Origin: Desulfatitalea tepidiphila
GTDB lineage: Bacteria; Desulfobacterota; Desulfobacteria; Desulfobacterales; Desulfosarcinaceae
Direction: 5' to 3'
Length of the DNA: 64,000 bases
Assembly (NCBI RefSeq): GCF_001293685.1
Contig: NZ_BCAG01000006.1
Location: 248,001-312,000, forward strand
In this document: positions 1-8,113 of the stretch, piece after piece
Numbering within the stretch: the stretch's first letter is position 1
Layout: every line of letters begins with the position of its first letter
Notes under the pieces: model-generated
The model's database searches: none
What the model saw: only the letters and a program-made list of their open reading frames with translations
What the model was told of the DNA's origin: nothing
Position numbers and translations under genes: made by a program

Positions 1-349
1 GATCAAAACACCGGCAGGTGCCGTACTTTTCCACGAAGCGGTCATGCAGTTTTTTCGACAGCAGATTGCCCTTCACCAACTTTTTCATGTCTGCGAAATC
101 TGCTTTATCCCGACCGAAAAAGTAACCGATGGCCAGTACACCACCGGAAAGCGCGCCACAGTGACCGTCGCCGGTCAGGCCCACGCCGTCCGCCAAACCG
201 GTGGCCGCCTTGAAAATATCGTCGTTCTGGACCCCCAAGGCATCGAAAATACCCGACAAGGCACATTGCGAACATCCGCCGCCTCGCATTTCGTATTGCT
301 TGGCATTGCTGAACGCCAACTCCAGAATCTCGGCTCGTTCCATTGTCAT
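1..349 (-). CDS. C-GCAxxG-C-C family redox protein, 3' end cut by window edge
   Basis: The first 116 residues are visible; the C-terminus lies beyond position 1. The start at 349 is preceded by AAGGAG with 8-nt spacing. Seen: an N-terminal GGGCSQCALSG motif, a central GDGHCGALSGG motif and a YGTCRC motif near the cut end. This is the cysteine pattern that names the C-GCAxxG-C-C family (Pfam PF09719-like), a group of small cytosolic proteins thought to be redox active or metal binding, with no settled reaction. A second member carrying UGA instead of a Cys codon lies 2.2 kb downstream at 2557-3000, so the two form a Cys/Sec paralogue pair. The family is clear; the function is not. Confidence 0.8.
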   Translation of the reverse strand, partial: MTMERAEILELAFSNAKQYEMRGGGCSQCALSGIFDALGVQNDDIFKAATGLADGVGLTGDGHCGALSGGVLAIGYFFGRDKADFADMKKLVKGNLLSKKLHDRFVEKYGTCRCFD

Positions 350-422
350 CGCATCAACTCCTTATCCATGATTATCAGAACCGGCTTGTCACGGCCCATG
401 GCCGCGCGCCGGAAAAAATCCT

Positions 423-932
423 TCAAAACCCATACGACGGCAAGGCCGCGGCGATCTGCAGCACAGCCTGCTCCTGGTCCAGGCGATTGCAATCGATGGT
501 CACCTCGGCATATTGCCGATAGAGCACCTGGCGCTCGTTAAACAACGCTTCGAACGACTGGTTCTTGTCCTTGGCGATGCCCCGCGTTTCAAAGTTATGG
601 ATTCGTCTTTTGATCTCGTCGAAACCCGCCTGCAAAAAGACGATGGTGGATATGCGCCCCAAATGGTCCATGGCCGCCGGGCTGTAAGCCGCGCTGCCGC
701 CCGTGGCGATCACGTGGTGCGCTACCCGCAGGTCGAGGATTTCACGCTCCTCCACGGCTCGCAGGCCGAGGTGGCCGCAGGTGTCCATGATCTGCTGGAG
801 CGTCTTGCGCGCGCGCGTTTGAATGAGCACATCCGTATCGATGAATCCCATCCCCAGGTTCTTGGCGAGGATGATCCCCACCGTGCTTTTGCCCGCACCC
901 GGCATGCCGATCAGTGTGATATTGGTTTTCAT
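423..932 (-). CDS. aroK: Shikimate kinase
   Basis: A 169-residue kinase that phosphorylates shikimate at O3 with ATP in the cytosolic chorismate pathway. Seen: Walker A GMPGAGKST near residues 8-16, the DTD motif near 33, LRAVEE (shikimate-binding Arg), ATGGSAAY (shikimate-binding GG), and the lid and C-terminal arginines in ETRGIA and NERQVLYRQYAEV. The length fits the family. The start at 932 gives a canonical N-terminus (MKTNITLIG); ATG 941 and an ORF opening at 983 are possible, but the latter runs into a dispersed repeat. No strong ribosome site is visible. A chorismate mutase (20401-20904) is the only other aromatic-pathway gene in the window and is not adjacent. Confidence 0.85.
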   Translation of the reverse strand: MKTNITLIGMPGAGKSTVGIILAKNLGMGFIDTDVLIQTRARKTLQQIMDTCGHLGLRAVEEREILDLRVAHHVIATGGSAAYSPAAMDHLGRISTIVFLQAGFDEIKRRIHNFETRGIAKDKNQSFEALFNERQVLYRQYAEVTIDCNRLDQEQAVLQIAAALPSYGF

Positions 933-964
933 GCAGGACATTGTCCACGAAAACGTCAAAAAGT

Positions 965-1112
965 AAATAGTGTCCGTCCACAAACGGCCAATTCACCTGG
1001 TATCAGTGTCGCGCGAAACATGGAATCCTCGGATTATCACCTTTATGCCTGTGGTTAAAGCTCTCGAGCGCCTTTATCGCGCCCCCATTTCGATGGGTGC
1101 GCAGACACTGAC
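965..1112. repeat. Full-length copy (~150 bp) of a dispersed palindromic repeat, copy 1
   Basis: The left end is a variant of AGTGCCCATCCACAAATGG (here AGTGTCCGTCCACAAACGG); the right end reads ...GCGCAGACACTGACAG. The inner part contains TCCTCGGATTATCACC and ATGCCTGTGGT, which match the other long copy at 60008-60158 almost position for position. It lies between shikimate kinase and the next gene. See the repeat-family finding for all seven sites. Confidence 0.75.
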
Positions 1113-1212
1113 AGGATCCGGGTCTCTTGCATCCCATGGGGCAACCCTTATTATCAAAAATCGAGTCAATTCGATGCGGCGGCATCTCCCATGGAGGTCA
1201 TGCGTAACAGCG

Positions 1213-1686
1213 ATGGATAGTGAAGCAAGACACACCTGGATCAGTCTCTTCCTGGCAACCCTTTTGGCACTGGGACTGATGGCTGCGGCCTACCAGTCCA
1301 CCCAAGGCCCCCGCCCTTCGCCTGATGCGGATCCCTCGCCAGGTTTCGGGTGGAGTTGGGATTTCGATTACCGCCGCGCGGTTCAGGAGCCTGCGTTAAC
1401 CACGGATTCGGAAACGAACCAGCAGCCCGGATTGTACCCCGGCGAACTGATCCTGCCCATCGGCAAACCGATCCCGGTGGCGAACCTGAGCATCGTGTAC
1501 CGCGGTCCGGCCGGCGCCGGAAAATTCCGGGTGGATGTGATCATTCCTACCCTGGACCCCGGCTATGCCTATGCCAATGAGTTGACCCGCGCAGACCAGG
1601 GCCGGGAGTTGACCTTGTATGGCCAGCGATTCGAGGTGGTCGCCATCGGCGAACGGGTGCTCCGCCTGAGGCACCTGAGCCCGTAA
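1213..1686 (+). CDS. Membrane-anchored protein of unknown function
   Basis: 157 residues. An N-terminal hydrophobic segment (about residues 8-28) looks like an uncleaved signal or membrane anchor, followed by a soluble, probably periplasmic domain rich in short hydrophobic stretches. I do not recognise a family. The start at 1213 is the first ATG that puts the hydrophobic segment near the N-terminus; longer readings run back into the dispersed repeat at 965-1112. A good GGAGG lies at 1193-1197, but it also serves an ATG at 1200 in another frame that stops after six codons. Convergent with the racemase at 1717-2406. Confidence 0.55.
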   Translation: MDSEARHTWISLFLATLLALGLMAAAYQSTQGPRPSPDADPSPGFGWSWDFDYRRAVQEPALTTDSETNQQPGLYPGELILPIGKPIPVANLSIVYRGPAGAGKFRVDVIIPTLDPGYAYANELTRADQGRELTLYGQRFEVVAIGERVLRLRHLSP

Positions 1687-1718
1687 CGCGCACCAGGCCC
1701 TGCGCCGAAGGGCGCGTT
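1682..1718. terminator. Possible shared hairpin between convergent genes
   Basis: AACGCGC after the stop of the plus-strand gene pairs with GCGCGTT just before the stop of the minus-strand racemase, with an inner GCGCC-GAAG-GGCGC hairpin. There is no long T-run on either side, so termination is an inference. Confidence 0.35.
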
Positions 1719-2406
1719 AAAGACAAAACTTCACGATGCTTTCCGCATGGATGGCGGTCGTGTTGAGAAAAGGGATGCCAAATTTGTCTTTCGTGAGGAT
1801 CAAAGGGAGCTCCGTACAGCCTAAAATCACGGCTTCGATGGAATGCCGCTCCATCAATTTTTCTATGATCGCCAGCAACTCCTGCCGGGTCGAATCTTTG
1901 AAAATGCCCAGTTCGATTTCAGAAAAAAGCCGATGATGAATGAGCTCCCGCTCCTCCCTGTCTGGCACGAACAACGTCATCTGCTTGTCGGCAAAGGCCT
2001 TGTTGTAAAAATCCGATTCCATCGTGAACCTTGTGCCCAAGAGCCCGAGTCGCTTAAGACCTCTTTGCTGGGCTGTTTTACAGGTTTCTTCCACGATGCT
2101 CAACATGGGCAGTGGGGACCTGGACCGAATGGCATCGAAAACCACATGGGGCGTATTGGACGCGATCACGGCGAATTCGGCGCCGGCGCGATGCAGGGCG
2201 ACCACCTTTTCCAGAAGCCAATCGGCGAGGCGCTCCAACTCGCCGGCCTCAACCCATCTGGTCAGCGCGGTGAGATCGATACTGTAGATGAGGATTTCCG
2301 GGTAGCCCATCACGGCTTGACGCGCATGGAAAGCGCCGATAATCATTTTATAGTAGTCGACCGTGGATTCCGGCCCGATGCCGCCGACAATTCCAATCTT
2401 TTTCAT
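1717..2406 (-). CDS. Aspartate/glutamate racemase family protein
   Basis: 229 residues of the Asp/Glu racemase superfamily, cofactor-independent enzymes that use two cysteines. Seen: an N-terminal IGIVGGIGPEST motif, an ASNTPH motif carrying Asn/Thr where glutamate racemases have the first catalytic Cys, and VILGCTELPLI with the second Cys near residue 193. The ASNTPH form is typical of the YgeA/RacD branch, so amino acid specificity cannot be read from sequence. The start at 2406 has GGAGG five bases upstream; an ORF opening at 2427 lacks this. Single gene, convergent with 1213-1686. Confidence 0.8.
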   Translation of the reverse strand: MKKIGIVGGIGPESTVDYYKMIIGAFHARQAVMGYPEILIYSIDLTALTRWVEAGELERLADWLLEKVVALHRAGAEFAVIASNTPHVVFDAIRSRSPLPMLSIVEETCKTAQQRGLKRLGLLGTRFTMESDFYNKAFADKQMTLFVPDREERELIHHRLFSEIELGIFKDSTRQELLAIIEKLMERHSIEAVILGCTELPLILTKDKFGIPFLNTTAIHAESIVKFCL

Positions 2407-2556
2407 AAAAACCTCCGAAATAGCCAATCCTTCGACATCAGCCGCGCGTCAGCCAGTTGTATCGTCATCTCATCCGATAAATGTCCCAATGATATTGTCC
2501 CTGACCTCAGATTGGGGAGTAGTTGGCGATCTGCTGAAAAGAGGTTGAGCTGTTTT

Positions 2557-3000
2557 TTACAGGATGCGCTCAAGGATCTCAACCACACTCTGGACGCATG
2601 GGATGCAGGTCTTCTTGAGAAGCTCGTTCTCTCTGAAATATTTCTGCCCTTCTTCCGTAGTCAGTTCACAACCGTTGAGCAATTCTCGGCACATAAACGT
2701 ACCATGCTTCTTGGAAAAAAGATCCATGAGCGCTCTTGTTTTTAAGTAGGTCACCTCCGTTGCGGAACGATCATCGTTGACGCCCCTGCCATATCGCAAT
2801 CCCAAAACCAGGATGCCTCCCGAAATAGCGCCACAAAGCTCCTCTTTTCGAGCCATACCTGCACCAAAGCCACACGCAATCTTTAGAGCAATGTCGTCCG
2901 CCAATTCGCCTTCTTCCCGGAAAGCATAGAGAATCGACTGAGCTCAGTTGTATCCGCTCATGAACTTTTCCGTTGCAACTTTCTCTCTGTACGACATCAT
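2557..3000 (-). CDS. C-GCAxxG-C-C family selenoprotein with in-frame UGA
   Basis: Read through one in-frame TGA (2944-2946), this is a 147-residue protein: MMSYREK at the start, then GYN-U-AQSIL at residues 16-23, LCGAISGG in the middle, FMCRELL, and TCIPC near the C-terminus. In Cys members of the family the UGA position is the conserved Cys of the GYNCAQ-type motif, so selenocysteine (residue 19) is the natural reading. Starting 18 nt after the TGA, GCTTTC pairs with GAAGGC around a CGGGAA loop, the size and place expected of a bacterial SECIS element. The start at 3000 follows GGCAGGAA. Without readthrough only the C-terminal part from an ATG at 2904 could be made, and the N-terminal motif would be lost. 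Selenoproteins of this family are known; SelB and tRNA-Sec are not in this window. Confidence 0.8.
2905..2946 (-). promoter_or_regulatory. UGA codon and candidate bacterial SECIS hairpin
   Basis: TGA at 2944-2946 is followed by an 18-nt spacer and a six-pair stem GCTTTC/GAAGGC (one G-U pair) closing a CGGGAA loop at about 2909-2925. Bacterial SECIS elements sit directly 3' of the UGA with G residues in the apical loop; the match is by eye only. Confidence 0.55.
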
Positions 3001-3073
3001 TTCCTGCCTTTTCTTTGGCCCCGCATGTATCGTTATTGGGTAGTACGTTCCTCGCCATTCCCTGATGCTGGGG

Positions 3074-3550
3074 TTATGCATCACCCTTTTCAAATGCAGC
3101 CCGCTTCATGATTACGGTGGGTATTCCTGCCGGATTGAGCCCGCCATCTTGATTGTCAGTAAAGCCAAAATCCATATACAGCTTTCTTGCAGCCATTCCT
3201 TCAGGAACCGATGCATCAAATGTCTCGACAACGATACTTTCCTGAGGGTTCAACTGGCCAACTGCGAATTCAAGCAGTTGCCTGCCGACCCCCGTTCCAC
3301 GGTAGGGTTTTGAAACGGCAAACCATGCAATTTCGTTTGACTCCCTTGAAATAATAATGCCACCTTTTAAACTGCTCTCTTTTTCAACCTGGTCTGACCG
3401 TATGCAAAATGCTCTGCCTTCTGATATGGCTTGCATTAAAGCCTCCTTGAAGGCTCTTTCATGTGCCATAGGGCCGAACAACGGTTCGACTTCCAATGCA
3501 AGAGAAAGCCATGCGTCAAAATCCTCTAAATTTGAATGATCAACATCCAT
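3074..3550 (-). CDS. GNAT family N-acetyltransferase
   Basis: 158 residues. Seen: a GNAT core with the strand IAWFAVSKPYRG followed by the acetyl-CoA pyrophosphate loop RGTGVGRQLLEFAV (R/Q-x-x-G-x-G/A pattern) near residues 82-96, then IVVETFD and the C-terminal AARKLYMDFGF motif. It transfers an acetyl group from acetyl-CoA to an unknown amine. Codon use looks less GC-rich than the respiratory operon, as for its neighbours 3686-6638. Not in an obvious operon. Confidence 0.8.
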   Translation of the reverse strand: MDVDHSNLEDFDAWLSLALEVEPLFGPMAHERAFKEALMQAISEGRAFCIRSDQVEKESSLKGGIIISRESNEIAWFAVSKPYRGTGVGRQLLEFAVGQLNPQESIVVETFDASVPEGMAARKLYMDFGFTDNQDGGLNPAGIPTVIMKRAAFEKGDA

Positions 3551-3685
3551 GCTTTTGAAGTCCTGTATCAGAAAACATCATAAGGGTTCCCCGGCGCATC
3601 GCTCAATGGAAGCCAGAGCAATACGAAATATCAGCCTACCAAGGCCACCCGCCCTGATTGTCTACTGTAGCAAAATATTCGGGAT

Positions 3686-4225
3686 TCATTTTTGGCTTTC
3701 AAATCCTTCGATCAATGATTCGTATTTGTCGTGAATCATTTTCCGATCAAACTCCCGGAACTCTGCCAGGATCGCCTGATCCTCTTTATCGGTAAAGTAA
3801 GCTCTGGATTTTGGAAAAAAGATTTTATCTTCTTTATCGATATGTCTGGGATAAAAATCGGTTAAAGTCTTAAGGTTGGCTGCGATATCGGTCAAGGCGG
3901 TTTGGTCACCATTCCGGTAGCGAGTATTGGCTTCAACAAGCGCTTTGGTTGTCTGTCGACCGAATACATGTTCCTCGATCAGTTCTTTCATGATTTGGCT
4001 GTCTTCTGGTTTCAATGCTTTTTTACTCAGCTCTCGGAAAAAAATATCCTCTTCCTTTCCGTGATGTGTTCGGTCGGCGTAAACCCTGATGAAATCAACT
4101 GCTATATCCACGAACACAGGATCTACTTCTTGTTTCGATTCGATTTTGGCTAAAACTCCTTTGATGACTGAAAGCATTCGTTCAATCAAACGGTGCTCTA
4201 TCATGAGAGGGCCTCGTGCTTGCAT
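3686..4225 (-). CDS. Hemerythrin HHE domain protein
   Basis: 179 residues, an all-helical hemerythrin-like cation-binding domain. Metal-ligand motifs: IEHRLIERM near residue 9, THHGKEEDIFF near 51, EEHVFGRQ near 82 and PRHIDKEDKIFFP near 123, i.e. H..HxxxE..H..HxxxE as in di-iron HHE proteins. These usually bind O2 or NO or sense iron or oxidative state in the cytosol. The start at 4225 has AGGAGG six bases upstream; the longer ORF to 4306 lacks support. It fits the oxygen-related theme of the window (cbb3 oxidase, ferritin-like protein) but is not linked to them. Confidence 0.85.
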   Translation of the reverse strand: MQARGPLMIEHRLIERMLSVIKGVLAKIESKQEVDPVFVDIAVDFIRVYADRTHHGKEEDIFFRELSKKALKPEDSQIMKELIEEHVFGRQTTKALVEANTRYRNGDQTALTDIAANLKTLTDFYPRHIDKEDKIFFPKSRAYFTDKEDQAILAEFREFDRKMIHDKYESLIEGFESQK

Positions 4226-4321
4226 ATAATGCCTCCTTTTGTTACCTGAACGTCTGCACTTCATGGGTCCCGACTGCGACAATCCGCTGTTGGATTTCCC
4301 GTGCAAGCGATCATTCGGCGC

Positions 4322-4840
4322 CTATTTTTGATTCACCCATATCAGTTTGTTCGGGTCAAAACCCTTTTCTCTCAATACAGCTTTGAAATGACTCTTGAGC
4401 TCTTTTGAAACGGTGGGACTGCGTGACAAAAACCACACATAGGACTGTTTTGAACTGGTTACAAATGCGTATTGATAATCTTGCTTGTCCAATTCGAAAA
4501 TAACGTAGGACCCATAAAAGGGACCGAAGAAGGAAACCCTGAGATATCCAATATTTTCGTTTTCAACAAAATAGGCTTTTCCAATCGATTCTTTCCATTC
4601 ATTTGTTTCCACAGAAAAGCCCCTGTTTTGGACTCGCACCCCACCGTCCTCTCGGGCACTGTATTCGGCTGTGACGGCTTCTAATCCTCTCTCGAAAGAA
4701 TGATCGAATCTTGCGATTTCGTACCACCTTCCAAGGAATTTTTCGAGTTCAAAACCGTTCACTGGCTTGACGGTCGCTGGATACCCAAGACACCCGCATA
4801 GTAGTAGGAACGTGACTGCTGCTATTAGTAGCCGTTTCAT
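4322..4840 (-). CDS. blc: Outer-membrane lipocalin lipoprotein (Blc type)
   Basis: 172 residues. The N-terminal signal peptide ends in a lipobox LLLCGC, so the mature protein begins at Cys17 and is lipid anchored. The lipocalin first motif FLGRWYEIARFDHSFERG (GxW) is followed by alternating strands to the C-terminal SRSPTVSKEL region, the usual Blc layout and length. Blc-type lipocalins bind fatty acids or lysophospholipids at the envelope. Single gene with a roughly 140-bp upstream gap. Confidence 0.9.
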   Translation of the reverse strand: MKRLLIAAVTFLLLCGCLGYPATVKPVNGFELEKFLGRWYEIARFDHSFERGLEAVTAEYSAREDGGVRVQNRGFSVETNEWKESIGKAYFVENENIGYLRVSFFGPFYGSYVIFELDKQDYQYAFVTSSKQSYVWFLSRSPTVSKELKSHFKAVLREKGFDPNKLIWVNQK

Positions 4841-4980
4841 GGTCTTCCTTGCTCGGAAAGTTAATCACATCCAATTTTCCGCCTTTAACCGATCGGGTTT
4901 CAGGGACGCCGTAGCACTAACGTCGCCTTAGGCCCCCAAGTCCTTGGCAGCGGTTGGTTCGATATAATATAGGTTTTAAA

Positions 4981-6042
4981 TTAAGATTGTTTAAGCAAAC
5001 CGTCGTCTATTATCTGTTGGAAATGATCTATGACTGTTTGCTCAATAGGCGTATAGGACATTCCCAGATCTTTCTTGCTGTATGAGTTATCGAATTTTAT
5101 ATGGACGGCAGCATTTTTGGCCACATATTTCCGGGTTAGGCCGTGCATCGGTGCTATGAGCCAGAATAAATATTTGGGAACTTGCCTTATAGGGAATGGA
5201 TATGTATCCCCGAAATGCTTCCGCAACATATTTGCAAGCTCCAGAAGTGTGGCTTCTCGACTGACAATGATGTGTCTCCCGCTTGCTTTTGGGCTGAACC
5301 CTGCCTTAATGTGTGCTGTCGCCACATCGCGGACATCAATAATCCCATTCCACAATTCCGGAACCCCCATTTTATATTTTCCATCGCCAAGTTGAACCAT
5401 GAACTGGATACTCATTGAGTCCTTTCTCTTCGAAAGAGATGGTCCAAGAATCCAACCCGGATTAATTACCAACAGATCCCATTGATCCTGCTCCTTGGCG
5501 ATGGCCCAGGCCTCTTTCTCAGCAATCGTCTTTGAGTAAGGGTAAGGTTGGTGTTCAGCACTGCTCGTTAAGTTCCAATATTTTTCAGTGAAAATACCCG
5601 TTTGGGTCAACTCTATGTCTGCGTTATCACCATAAATCGCCGCAACGCTGCTGGTGAGTACGATGCGTTTCACCGTTGAATTTCTGTTTGCGGACTCAAG
5701 GACATTCCTTGTCCCTTCCTTTGCTGGCCGAATCAATTCTTCTTCCGGATTCCTAATTCCTGTCATAAAAAACGGGGACGCAGTATGAATCACCAATTCG
5801 CAATCGCGCATCGGTCGTTCGAAGCTTTTGATATCCAAAAGGTCCGATTGAAACAGCCTCAATTTTCCTGAGTATTCATTGGCCATGGACGTAAGATGAT
5901 CGACTTTTTTTGAATTCGAAGGGTCTCGAACAGTTGCGTTAACGCAAACTCCCTTTTCCAACAGCCTTTTTATTATCCAGGAAGCGACATAGCCAGTTCC
6001 CCCGGTAACCAATACCGGTTTTGATCTATTGATTTCGCACAT
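4981..6042 (-). CDS. NAD-dependent epimerase/dehydratase (dihydroflavonol-reductase-like)
   Basis: 353 residues of the extended short-chain dehydrogenase superfamily. Seen: the Rossmann motif VTGGTGYVASWI near residues 13-24, TASPFF, the catalytic Ser in VLTSSVAAIYG, and the YPYSKTIAEKEAW catalytic Tyr-x-x-x-Lys motif near 169. The pattern resembles dihydroflavonol/cinnamoyl-CoA reductase-like enzymes, which reduce a carbonyl with NADPH; the real substrate is unknown. The start at 6042 has AGGAGG six bases upstream. Stands alone. Confidence 0.8.
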   Translation of the reverse strand: MCEINRSKPVLVTGGTGYVASWIIKRLLEKGVCVNATVRDPSNSKKVDHLTSMANEYSGKLRLFQSDLLDIKSFERPMRDCELVIHTASPFFMTGIRNPEEELIRPAKEGTRNVLESANRNSTVKRIVLTSSVAAIYGDNADIELTQTGIFTEKYWNLTSSAEHQPYPYSKTIAEKEAWAIAKEQDQWDLLVINPGWILGPSLSKRKDSMSIQFMVQLGDGKYKMGVPELWNGIIDVRDVATAHIKAGFSPKASGRHIIVSREATLLELANMLRKHFGDTYPFPIRQVPKYLFWLIAPMHGLTRKYVAKNAAVHIKFDNSYSKKDLGMSYTPIEQTVIDHFQQIIDDGLLKQS

Positions 6043-6206
6043 GAGCCGCCTCCTTTTTTGCATTGGCTCAATATTGTCGAAAGACAGGCTTCACGGGGAG
6101 CGGCGATCCCGTCCAAGCCTGTGTTGAGTCACCCAATTTGGGTTGAACACCCATCATCTGTGATGTATAGCTTTTTGTACAATAAGCGGAGCCGAGCCGC
6201 GCAGAA

Positions 6207-6638
6207 TCAGAGGATTTCCTTCTGGTGCAAGAATAGCGGGACGAACAGGGTGAAGAATTGAAGAACGGCCCAGAAAATATAGGCTGTAAACGCCAAGCGT
6301 GGCTCCTCGTTACGCGTGAGATATCTGGCCCATCCCATATTTTCTGGCAATGAAAGCTTGTCTTCAAGCTGTACAAGATATTCCCGGGCACTATACATGG
6401 CCCTGGCATTGCCCCATGCCCTGATGCCGAAAAGAAAGGTGATCAATGCTGGCATCCAGACCAATATCTTGACAGCCGGAAATTCGAAGTTCGTGGCGCA
6501 CCAGGACCAAACGATACCCGTTGAAAGCAATGCGTAGCGCTCGAGCGCCCGGGTTTGAGAGATCCGCTCGTCGTATGCCTTTCGGATATACTCCGCTTCT
6601 TTCATTAGAAATTCGGTAGTGTTGTCTTCGCCCTGCAT
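6207..6638 (-). CDS. Small inner-membrane protein of unknown function
   Basis: 143 residues with a charged N-terminal 35 residues that may form a coiled coil (KEAEYIRKAYDERISQTRALE) and three hydrophobic segments at about 39-53, 58-74 and 114-137. I do not recognise a family. The gene is followed by the respiratory operon in the same direction, but about 110 bp downstream and without overlap. Confidence 0.6.
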   Translation of the reverse strand: MQGEDNTTEFLMKEAEYIRKAYDERISQTRALERYALLSTGIVWSWCATNFEFPAVKILVWMPALITFLFGIRAWGNARAMYSAREYLVQLEDKLSLPENMGWARYLTRNEEPRLAFTAYIFWAVLQFFTLFVPLFLHQKEIL

Positions 6639-6751
6639 AATTTCTCTCTGTCAGCAGCCATATACTTGGGTAAATTCAGGCCCGATTCAATACATTGATC
6701 CGCGGGTCATGGCAAAAGGCTCGCCCCGCCTGAATCTACCTAAGAGAATGC

Positions 6752-7270
6752 TCACTCCCGCACACCCAGCGACTTCACAAAGGCAACGATCTGCCAGCGT
6801 TCGTCCACGGCGATGGTGGTGGCCAGGGCCGGCTGGCGGCCGTTTGGGATGCCGTAGCTGATTTCGTGGAAGAGGCGGCCGACGGGCAGGTTCTGGACGC
6901 GCGCGCTGCGTAAATCTTCGGGCTTGGGGGCGAAACTCTGGCCGACTGTCCCGTAGCCGTCGAACTGCTGGCCGTGGCACTGGGCGCAGTAGTACTGGTA
7001 ACCCTGGCGGCCCTGGGCGATGGCCTTGGGGGCGGTGAGGCTGAAACCGGGCTGGAGTGCGTCGGGGTCTGCGGTGCGGTAGAGCAACTCTCCGCCGGTG
7101 AAGGGCACGCTCATGTTGGCCATGACCGGGATCGGCTGTTCGTGGGGTTTGACGGCCGGTGTTTCCCAGATGCGGCCCACCTGGAGCGTCTCGTCGTACA
7201 GGGTGATGACGGCATAGGCGGCCAGGGCCACGGCACAAGCGATCAGTGCGACGCATAGTATGCGAACCAT
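6752..7270 (-). CDS. actE: Monohaem cytochrome c, ActE-like, last gene of the ACIII-oxidase operon
   Basis: 172 residues. An N-terminal membrane anchor or signal (residues 4-23) is followed by a cytochrome c domain with one CAQCH haem motif near residue 96 and a later Met-poor region ending in VAFVKSLG, the usual final helix of class I cytochromes. Size and context fit ActE, the monohaem subunit of Alternative Complex III, although ActE is usually encoded beside actD rather than after the oxidase genes. The start at 7270 has GGGGGAG at good spacing. A gene-specific cytochrome for the oxidase is the alternative. Confidence 0.7.
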   Translation of the reverse strand: MVRILCVALIACAVALAAYAVITLYDETLQVGRIWETPAVKPHEQPIPVMANMSVPFTGGELLYRTADPDALQPGFSLTAPKAIAQGRQGYQYYCAQCHGQQFDGYGTVGQSFAPKPEDLRSARVQNLPVGRLFHEISYGIPNGRQPALATTIAVDERWQIVAFVKSLGVRE

Positions 7271-7274
7271 CTGT

Positions 7275-7508
7275 CTACTCCCCCTTGGCGCCCCGGATGT
7301 GCTGCGGATAGGGCAGCAACTGGTATTCGGCGTAAGGCGACGACGCCGGAACGTCGGCCACCGGCCGGTAGCTCCAGGTGGGCTGCCCCAGGTCGGAAAC
7401 CACGAAGAAGGCGAAAAAGCCCTTGAACAGGATGAGGCCCAACAGGATGACCAGCCACATCCAGGTGCGCAACTCGGAATCGAAACCCTTGACATGGTCC
7501 ATGGTCAT
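7275..7508 (-). CDS. Small single-span membrane protein in the oxidase operon
   Basis: 77 residues with one strong membrane span (about residues 16-38, WMWLVILLGLILFKGFFAFF) and a polar Pro-rich tail. The start at 7508 overlaps the stop of the upstream gene as ATGA, which points to translational coupling and supports this as a real gene. No family recognised. By context it is probably a small accessory subunit of the oxidase or the ACIII part. Confidence 0.65.
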   Translation of the reverse strand: MTMDHVKGFDSELRTWMWLVILLGLILFKGFFAFFVVSDLGQPTWSYRPVADVPASSPYAEYQLLPYPQHIRGAKGE

Positions 7509-7780
7509 ATCTTCACCCCCAGCCATCCATGCAACAGGATGTAGAAAAAGCCCCAGATGAACGTCCCGGCGATGATCAGCATCAAGGCCAGGGGAAAGGG
7601 GGCGTTGCGGTCCTGGATGTCATCGCGGAAACGGCCCACGACCTCGGTCATGCGCCGGGCGGAATCGTCGGAGCGGAAATGGGCGTAAGAGAGCGCCAGG
7701 CCGAAGACGACCATGAAGAGCAGGCCGACGAAGATATAGCCCATGACATGCTGAAAATTGAGAAGGGCGAAAAAGCGCAT
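7505..7780 (-). CDS. Small two-span membrane protein in the oxidase operon
   Basis: 91 residues with two membrane spans (about 12-31 and 63-84) joined by a charged loop. The second span and its approach (NAPFPLALMLIIAGTFIWG) recall the N-terminal anchor of CcoP, the third cbb3 subunit, whose haem domains are absent here. It may therefore be a CcoP remnant or a CcoQ-type subunit; this is an inference. It overlaps the next gene by ATGA. Confidence 0.65.
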   Translation of the reverse strand: MRFFALLNFQHVMGYIFVGLLFMVVFGLALSYAHFRSDDSARRMTEVVGRFRDDIQDRNAPFPLALMLIIAGTFIWGFFYILLHGWLGVKI

Positions 7781-7852
7781 ATTCCCTCCAAAAGTTCGAT
7801 CGTTGCGAGCGCGACCCGCCGGCCTGTGCGGGCGGGATGGTGCGCCCCTGCT

Positions 7853-8110
7853 TCAGTTCAAATAGAGTGCGTAGAGCAGCACCCCCGCGCTGGCCGCCAG
7901 CCCGGCCACGGCCAGGAAGAAAAGCCCGTACACTTCCACACGGTGGGCCCGGGACGTCCTGGACGGCGGGGACTCCAGATCGTCGCGCAACGGCAGAAAC
8001 CTCGCCCGCTGCTGGTCCTGGAACTGCCCGCTCTTCAGCGCCCAGAAAAAAACCCCCAGGCTGATGGCCAGTCCGATGCCGATGTAGGCTATGAAATAAG
8101 GATAATACAT
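7853..8110 (-). CDS. ccoS: CcoS-like small oxidase assembly/maturation protein
   Basis: 85 residues with a membrane span at the N-terminus (about 8-26) and another at the C-terminus (about 62-83). Between them FWALKSGQFQDQ strongly resembles the W-x-x-K/R-SGQF-D motif of CcoS, a protein needed to insert haem and copper into cbb3 oxidases. CcoS is normally shorter with a single span, so the extra C-terminal span is unusual. The start at 8110 lies three bases after the ccoO stop. Confidence 0.6.
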   Translation of the reverse strand: MYYPYFIAYIGIGLAISLGVFFWALKSGQFQDQQRARFLPLRDDLESPPSRTSRAHRVEVYGLFFLAVAGLAASAGVLLYALYLN

Positions 8111-8113
8111 GGT

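Noticed and set aside
1200-1220. Six-codon ORF with a good ribosome site before the 1213 gene
   Set aside because: Too short to support as a leader peptide; the GGAGG can be read as serving the next ATG with loose spacing.
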